From: Reticulitermes speratus | Taxonomy: Eukaryota > Arthropoda > Insecta > Blattodea > Rhinotermitidae | Length of the DNA stretch: 64,000 nucleotides | Assembly: GCA_021186555.1 (NCBI GenBank) | Contig: JAJKFL010000011.1 | Coordinates: forward strand, 9,200,001 to 9,264,000 | Reading direction: 5' to 3' | Part shown: in pieces, positions 58,381 to 64,000 of the stretch | How the letters are laid out: every line of letters starts with the position of its first letter | Numbering within the stretch: position 1 is the stretch's first letter | Notes under the pieces: generated by a model | Database searches by the model: none | What the model was told of the DNA's origin: nothing | What the model saw: only the letters and a program-made list of their open reading frames with translations | Position numbers and translations under genes: made by a program

Positions 58381-58430
58381 GAATCCCTGATGATGGTCCC
58401 ATAAGGGATCGAAACATATAGTAGTGATCA
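58381..58430 (+). ncRNA. hammerhead-like motif upstream of the Penelope ORF
   Basis: CTGATGA at 58387-58393 is followed by a stem II hairpin (GGTCCC, loop, GGGATC), GAAAC at 58411, a short stem III loop and GTA at 58421-58423. Core bases are intact. Stem I pairs poorly (GAATCC against GTGATC), so activity is doubtful. It sits directly 5' of the Penelope coding region, which ties this motif to the element. Confidence 0.65.
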
Positions 58431-60200
58431 ACAAGATATTGTAATATAAAATAGCTGGAAACAATATAGTGCATTTTGTTGGCCACTAAGGAGACGGTGG
58501 TGAACTTAAGCGGCAAACCGCTGGATGAAGCTGTGTACTCAGCCCTGCGGAAGGTCTGAACTATGCGGTGGCTCCGACCGTTTTGCCCATAGAGGACATT
58601 CTGACTGGGTTGGAGAAGGCTATCAAGACACTGGCTGCTGAGACGGCTGAAGAAGCCAGGCAAGAGACTGTGAGGATTATCAGGGACTCTTCTACACCTA
58701 GGGACAACCTGACTGGCGCTGAGAGAAAGGCGCTCAGGGCTCTAAGAAAGAATACTGACCTCACTGTCCTCCCGGCTGACAAGGGCAATTCTACAGTGGT
58801 AGTTAACACTGTAGAATACAATCCGAATATTGGTGCCCTCTTAGAAGACCCAGCTTACAGGGGGCTGGCCAGGGACCCCACAGAGGCAGTCGAGCGCAAA
58901 AACATACTTCTGCTTAAGAAGTCCTTACTGGCGGAGGATGTTTGCAAACGGCTGCGTCCCGTGGGTTGTAGACCTCCAAGGCTATATGGACTCCCCAAGA
59001 TTCATAAAGAGGGAGTGCCTCTAAGGTCTATTTTAAGCAACATTGGTGCCCCTACCTACCAGCTAGCCAAGTTTCTGGCACGTATACTCAGCCCACTTAT
59101 GGGATGCTCCATACATCACGTGAAAAACTCCACTGAGTTTGTTCACACGTTGAGCATTTTACGGGTCGGACCGGAGTAACTGATGGTCAGTTTCGACGTG
59201 GTTTCCCTGTTCACCCGGTTACCTATTGTGGAGTCCCTTTACCTATTCAGGTAACATTTTAGTGAAGACATTCTGGCCCTATTTAGACATGTCCTCACTT
59301 CCACATACTTCTCCTTTGGTGGACAATTCTACGAGCAGACTGATGGTGTGGCTATGGGTTCCTCGCTTTCCCCAGTCATCTCTAACTTCCTTATGGATGA
59401 CTTCGAGGAGCGGGCCTTAAAACAGACGACTCACAAACCGCTGTGCTGGTTTCGTTATGTGGATGACACCTTTGTCATCTGGCCACACAGACCAGAAAAG
59501 CTGGAGGGTTTCCTTGGCCATCTGAATGGCCTTCACAGGAATATTCAATTTACCATGGAGACGGAGAAGGATGGCCCCTTCCTTTCCTGGACATTGACAT
59601 CTATAGGATACCGAAAATCTACCCACACAAACCTTTAACTGAACCCTGGGTCACATCACCACCCTTCCAATAAACAGGCAGTTCTTGCAACCTTGGTGCG
59701 CAGGGTGACAAGGAGAGCCTCCATGGTGAGTTGGAGTTCCTTAAGACCACTTGCAAGGAAAACAGGTACAGTCGTCAGCAGATACAATGTGCCCTTAACC
59801 TCCAAGCCTAAAGATAAGCCCACCTCAGTCGCTCTCTTGCCATATGTCCAGACTACGTACGGCCGCCTCAGCAGAATGCTGGCCAGGCACAACATTAAGA
59901 GTGTCGGCTTGCAGCCGAGGAAGATCTCCGGCTTCGTCCGTCCTGTGAAGGATGATCTGGGGCTGAGGACTCCAGGCGTGTACAGTATCCCCTATGAGTG
60001 CGGCCGGGTGTACATCGGACAGACTGGTCGATTCATCGCAACCAGGATTAAAGAGCATAGCCGGCATATACGGCTTGGGCATCCAGAAAAATCGGCAGTG
60101 GCGGAACATAGGTTCACTCATGATCACCTCATTAGATTCCAGATTAAAAATCCTTCTAATTTATTCATTTGCATTTTTAATTTTTACTGTTGGTTTATTT
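58381..60200 (+). pseudogene. Penelope-like retroelement, degenerate (RT + GIY-YIG)
   Basis: This is a Penelope-like element whose protein would combine reverse transcriptase with a GIY-YIG endonuclease. Reading starts near 58480 (NLSGKPLDEAVYSAL), with a one-base loss near 58553. It continues from 58568 with LPADKGNSTVV and RLYGLPKIHK, typical of the family's RT N-terminal part. In-frame stops fall at 59177-59179 and 59252-59254. RT resumes as TDGVAMGSSLSPVISN, and the catalytic YVDD is at 59456-59467. Frameshifts follow around 59600-59720 (HGELEFLKTTC in another frame). A GIY-YIG module, GVYSIPYECGRVYIGQTGR, sits at about 59970-60030 with TRIKEH downstream. Homology ends near 60140 (THDHLIRF), so the C-terminus is lost. 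A hammerhead-like motif and the box TAGTGCATTTTGTTGG lie immediately upstream. The copy cannot be active. Confidence 0.9.
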
Positions 60201-60429
60201 GTAATTGATTTATCTAGCTTTATCCTTAAATTTTCCTCCCTTACTGTTACTCTATTCCACATATGTATTTTCCAGCTGTCTTAGCTGTTTGAATTCTCGG
60301 TACCCCCAGCAGCTCTACGTTGTTTGTATCCACCCCTCTCTCACCCTGGTTCTACCCTATTGGCTGTCATCACATCACAAGTTTTGCTACCCCGCCGTAC
60401 TTTCCAGAATCTGCGTTATAGGCTGGCTT

Positions 60430-60570
60430 TCTTTCCTACACGGACTCTTGACCAGTGAGGACGGGACCGATATGTTGTCCCGAAACTTCGGTAAACAATT
60501 ACCACACGACGCCGCGTAATACCCCAGAAGACCGCAGATTTCATCAATATCGCGGCGGAAGCCTGAAATC
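60430..60570 (+). repeat. Penelope terminal repeat (PLE-2 type) with altered hammerhead-like core
   Basis: The segment contains GTGAGGA, a stem II hairpin (GGGAC...GTCCC), GAAAC, loop TTCG and GTA. It then runs into ACGCCGCGTAATACCCCAGA and GGCGGAAGCCTGAAAT. The last part is shared with minus-strand segments at 33150-33290 and 44215-44340. Core position C3 is G here, so a standard hammerhead would be inactive. It may be the 3' terminal repeat of the element to its left, from which it is separated by about 230 bp of unrecognised sequence. Confidence 0.6.
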
Positions 60571-60734
60571 AAGGTCATCAATACAATATTTAAAAAACGA
60601 GGTAAAACACGAAATATATGTGGATTCACCATATATAATTGTTGTACACTGGTGGGATCCTAAAATGTATTGATTATAAATGGTGAAACCTTATATAATC
60701 ATTACATTCTTTACGTCTTTTTTAAATATTGTAT

Positions 60735-60790
60735 TGATGGCCTGATGACGGTCCGTTAAGGCCGAAACATGCAACTGTTCTTAAGTAAAA
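60735..60790 (+). ncRNA. hammerhead-like motif, partial
   Basis: CTGATGA at 60742-60748, a stem II hairpin (GGTC...GGCC), GAAAC at 60764 and a possible GTT triplet are present. Stem I is not formed by the flanks. It looks like a decayed member of the Penelope-associated family. Confidence 0.5.
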
Positions 60791-60900
60791 GACACGTAGT
60801 TGTGTTAGACGGAATATTAAAATCTTTATTACTGAATATTAAATCCTGGTCTCACCATGAACACATGCGTAGATATTCTTTATTAAAATGTATATACATT

Positions 60901-60993
60901 TCATGAGACACCCGGTGTGCACCTACATATTTCATGAGACACCCGGTGTGTACCTACATATTTCATGAGACACCCGGTGTGCACCTACATATT
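60901..60993. repeat. 31-bp tandem repeat, three copies
   Basis: TCATGAGACACCCGGTGTGC + ACCTACATATT repeated at 60901, 60932 and 60963. Confidence 0.92.
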
Positions 60994-61589
60994 TTCCGTT
61001 ATAAAAGTAGTGTACATTACTGTGTCTCAGACAGAAGCATTTTCTCACTAGGAAGTTGTTTCTAATTTTGCGTGCCAGACTATTTCGTCTGTAGCTCAGT
61101 TGCCGTTACAGACTCTGACCCCCTGCTTGCGACTACAACCCCCTCCTGTCAGCGGCGATCAAGCCTGTATCACCCCTAGCAATTAACTGGCTCCGGTGAT
61201 GCAAGCAAAGTTTAACAGTTCAGACACCAATCAACAGACAGGAAATTAGTGTTTCCTGCCTCATGATACGTGCAACAGCCTTTCCACAATTTCAAACAGT
61301 CTTCCGGAATAATGAGATGTGCAAGCACGATCGCATGGCTGGAACAATAGGGGAGGGACATCGACTGGTACACAACAAAGGGTTCCAATGTTCTTTCAGT
61401 CTGCACGATTTACAGAGATGGATTAAAGCATTACGTACGGCTACCGAACGCTATTATCCAACTACAGTAACATGTAACCTGTACCGTATTAAACTTCCAC
61501 AAGCTGCCTTCATCTTCTAAATCCTCTACAAGTAATTCATATTAGCAAAATAAACAATAACATCAGACAATCAATTTTTTAATTTTTTT
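60994..61589. other. unassigned block with balanced composition
   Basis: 61040-61520 is unique-looking and GC-richer than its neighbours, with an 85-codon frame that resembles nothing I know. It could be conserved non-coding DNA or an untranslated exon. No evidence decides. Confidence 0.35.
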
Positions 61590-62247
61590 CCCCCTATGGC
61601 TCAACAGCCCCTTTTCGGGTGTCTAGGCCTCCTCATTTCGAGGCTTCACGATCACACTTTTTAGACACACCACACTCGGTAGGACTCCTCTGGACGAGTG
61701 ATCAGCCCGACACAGAGACCTCTACCTGACAACACACAACACTCACAAGAGACAGACATCCATGCCCCCGGCGGGATTTTTTTTTTTTTTTACTAATTCC
61801 TGGGTTTTCCCCTTTTGTCCATTTTTGTTCTGTATTAATCCTTTTTCGTCCTTTCATGTCACTTACGGTCCACAACCGTCTTTTTACAACACAACACAAA
61901 CATCCATGCCCCCGGTGGGATTTTTTTTTTTTTTTGTCTGTCCGGGGTTTTTCCCCTTTGATCCATTTTTGTACTATTTAAATCCTTTTTCGTCCTTAAT
62001 GTCACTTTACGTTCCATGATACCGTCCTTATACAACACAACACAAACATCCATGCCCCCGGTGGGATTTTTTTTTTATTTATTTTAATCCTTCCGTCCTT
62101 CTTCATGTCACTTATGATCCATACTAGTCCTTATACAACAAACACAACACAAAACATCCATGCCCCCGGTGGGATTCGAACCCACGATCCTAGTAAGCGA
62201 GCGGCCGCAGACCGACGCCTTAGACCGCACGGCCACTGGGATCGGCA
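61590..62247 (-). mobile_element. SINE-D copy with internal ~150-bp tandem triplication
   Basis: Normal SINE-D sequence runs from 61590 to about 61780. The segment ending CATGCCCCCGGTGGGATTTT then recurs at about 61906, 62055 and 62160, each preceded by related ACAACACAACACAAACATCC. Only the last repeat continues into the intact B box GGGATTCGAACCCACG and head. The spacers share TCCATTTTTGT and CCTTTTTCGTCC. The repeats therefore duplicate a segment between body and head. Confidence 0.75.
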
Positions 62248-62465
62248 ATTTTTGTATATCAATTGCATAAAAACATAACTTATTCCGGGAACGTTTCGAT
62301 CCCCTAAGTGGTTATCTTGAGGAGGAAAATTTTTCAGGTTACGAAGCATACACAGGTTACAATACACGTAACTTCTCTTCTATACAGTAAAATATCGGTA
62401 CCACTGGCGTGCATTTGGAGGTAAGTTAATGTGAGTCTTACGCGGTATTAAGTTCTGAGATTAGC

Positions 62466-62745
62466 CGTGCCATGGCTCAGGCGGTTAGTAGCCGGCCTTC
62501 CAACGCGGAGGCCCGGGTTCGATCCCGGGTCAGTCCATGTGGGATTTGTGGGGTACAGAGCGGCACTGGGACAAGTTTTTCCCCGAGTACTTCGGTTTTC
62601 CTCCTGTTACTTGCATTCCACCGGTGCTTCATTACTTAGAAAATAAAAAAAAATCATTTTTCTCTTCATCTTCATCACAGGGTTGTACAAAAATCCTTAA
62701 GGTTGCGGTGCGTCCGTAGCTTCTGCTTCGGGGCCCTTCTAAAAA
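62466..62745 (+). mobile_element. SINE-A copy
   Basis: CCATGGCTCAGGCGGTTAGT, B box GGGTTCGATCCCGGGTC, body and A-rich tail CCTTCTAAAAAAAATC. The best-preserved promoter boxes of this family here. Confidence 0.87.
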
Positions 62746-63506
62746 AAATCTTATTTTGTTTATTTATGCTTATTTTTGTTTAAATAAAGACCATTCTCTT
62801 CGTTAAATTTCCATGTAGAACATAACGTACGCAGTTGAAAATAAATAAATAAATAAATATATATATATAATTTTAATTTTCAAAGTATGACAGCGTGTAT
62901 GTCACTGAACGGGCCGTCTATAGAGAATTGTTAAAGCTAACTGTATGTAACATGCCTAACTTCTTTGAATGAAGTAATAAGAACGAGGCACGTACACCTA
63001 CGTAATGAAAATGATCCAGAAAATTATTTAACACATAAAATGAAAAATAAACTGTTGACCTACCACAACACAACGGATCGAAAAAGGATGCTGTAGCGGC
63101 AACACAGTAGACGTGCATTCTCAAAGCACTCTATTCGATTCTCAGACAGACTACTGGCAATCCTGGGCTTTAATGTGGTTTTCGTTATTGGTGTCTTGTT
63201 GGTGTGGCTGACAGCCGCACCATCAAGACACAAATAACGACAACACGGCACGGACATCAATATTTGTATACAAACAAATTGCCAGCAATTTTCAATAATT
63301 TTTAACAACTTTTATCGATATTGTATTATCAACTTTTACGTTTTTAGACCAAGACGAAGCCAACCTACGCCAGACATTTAAAAGATAATGTTGTATAAAC
63401 GGAAACAGTGAGTGTTACCAACTGTTAACAGAAAATTGACATACATTGTGGTGTATAAGTGGTGAAACCAAATGGAACAGTGAATGTTAAAGTGAACGTG
63501 ACCTTG
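62746..63506. other. no recognised feature
   Basis: AT-rich sequence with an AAAT/AT run (62848-62870). TGGTGTGGCTGACAGCCGCACCA near 63200 forms a small palindrome. Confidence 0.5.
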
Positions 63507-63551
63507 AACCCCTGATGATGGCTCTGTTGCAGCCGAAACTTGTGTAGGGTT
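63507..63551 (+). ncRNA. hammerhead ribozyme motif, all core elements present
   Basis: In order: AACCC (stem I, 63507-63511), CTGATGA (63512-63518), stem II GGCT..AGCC, GAAAC (63535-63539), four-base loop TTGT, GTA (63544-63546) and GGGTT closing stem I (63547-63551). This is the short-stem-III form reported for Penelope-like elements. It is followed by AGTGCATTTGTTGG and, about 65 bases on, CATGGTGAACACAACG, both shared with the other copies in this window. Self-cleavage is inferred from sequence only. Confidence 0.8.
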
Positions 63552-63732
63552 AATGAACATAACTAAGAAATAAAGTGCATTTGTTGGCTTAATTGTTCAA
63601 TGTTATCAAAATGCATGGTGAACACAACGTAATTATTGTTATTTACCAAATCAGATTTTATCACTTTTCTTCACAAACTTCTCTTATTATAAGACAATAA
63701 ATTGGACACTTCGGAAAGTAGATCAGAAATAC

Positions 63733-64000
63733 CTGGAAAGTTTTGAAATGTGGTGCTGGAGAAGAATGGAGAAGATCAGTTGGACCGATCGTGTGAGAAA
63801 TGAAGTATTACAAAGAGTCAAGGAGGAGAGGAATATCGTACATACAATAAAAAGAATAAAGGCTAACTGGATTGGTCACATCTTGCGTACAAACTGCCTT
63901 CTAAAACACGTGATTGAAGGAAAGTTAGAAGGAAGGATAGAAATGACGGGACGAAGAGGGAGAAGATGTAAGCAGCTACTGGATGACCTTAAGGAAAAGA
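63733..64000 (+). mobile_element. ERT tail unit, copy 4, cut by window edge
   Basis: Starts with CTGGAAAGTTTTGAAATGTG and continues through the CWRRMEKISWTDRV, WIGHI and EGRIEMTGRRGRR coding regions. It runs past base 64000. Confidence 0.75.

Noticed and set aside
62280..62330. Hammerhead on the minus strand
   Set aside because: The core reads CTCAAGA instead of CTGANGA and stem I is absent. At most a decayed relic.

Overview
This is eukaryotic, AT-rich nuclear DNA from an insect. It carries long introns, canonical GT-AG splice sites and a dense crowd of decayed mobile elements. The transposable-element mix (tRNA-headed SINEs, RTE-type endonuclease/reverse-transcriptase tails, Penelope-like elements, mariner, pogo and hAT remnants) resembles large cockroach or termite genomes. 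Blattodea is an inference from these repeats, not proven.

The only host gene I can support is on the minus strand: an aristaless (al) paired-class homeobox gene. One exon (54642-54153, 490 bp) encodes an acidic/Ser-rich segment and homeodomain residues 1-31. A 46-bp microexon (11990-11945) completes residues 31-46. The two are separated by a 42,162-bp intron, and their phases fit exactly (AG + G restores Arg31; the microexon ends at the classical 46/47 boundary). The next exon, for helix 3 (V47-W-F-Q50), would lie left of base 1. The 5' exons are not recognisable to the right of 54642 and may be outside the window. Nearly everything else is intronic or flanking repeat sequence.

Repeat layout, left to right: SINE-A fragments, an endonuclease/RT (ERT) tail and a pogo-like MITE (0.3-4.4 kb); a mariner remnant (4.7-5.5 kb); a palindromic insertion with a 19-bp duplication (5.75 kb); SINE-C and a SINE-B split by a 49-bp minisatellite (6.7-8.4 kb); a hAT MITE (8.5 kb); SINE-B/D and hAT-like pieces (10-11.9 kb); the al microexon (11.95 kb); a 27-bp minisatellite and a TATG array (16-18.3 kb); non-LTR tails (21.3-25.5 kb); a repeat-derived 33-bp array and a pogo MITE (28-29 kb); Penelope remnants, SINEs and a mariner deletion derivative (33-37 kb); a 58-bp minisatellite (39-40 kb); palindromic hammerhead-bearing elements (40.3, 42.8, 51.2, 53.1 kb); a second 27-bp minisatellite (48-49 kb); the al exon (54.2-54.6 kb); then RTE, SINE and Penelope copies to the end.

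The most interesting system is a family of small, often head-to-head palindromic elements whose arms carry hammerhead-ribozyme motifs (CUGANGA, stem II hairpin, GAAAC, 4-nt stem III loop, GUA, stem I). They share a downstream AGTGCAT..TGTTGG box and a CACGGTGAA box. At least two are flanked by clear 10- and 12-bp target-site duplications. The same ribozyme and tail precede a degenerate Penelope-like element with RT and GIY-YIG domains at 58.4-60.2 kb. Hammerheads in Penelope-like elements are established knowledge; the compact palindromic mobile form is the part that deserves attention.
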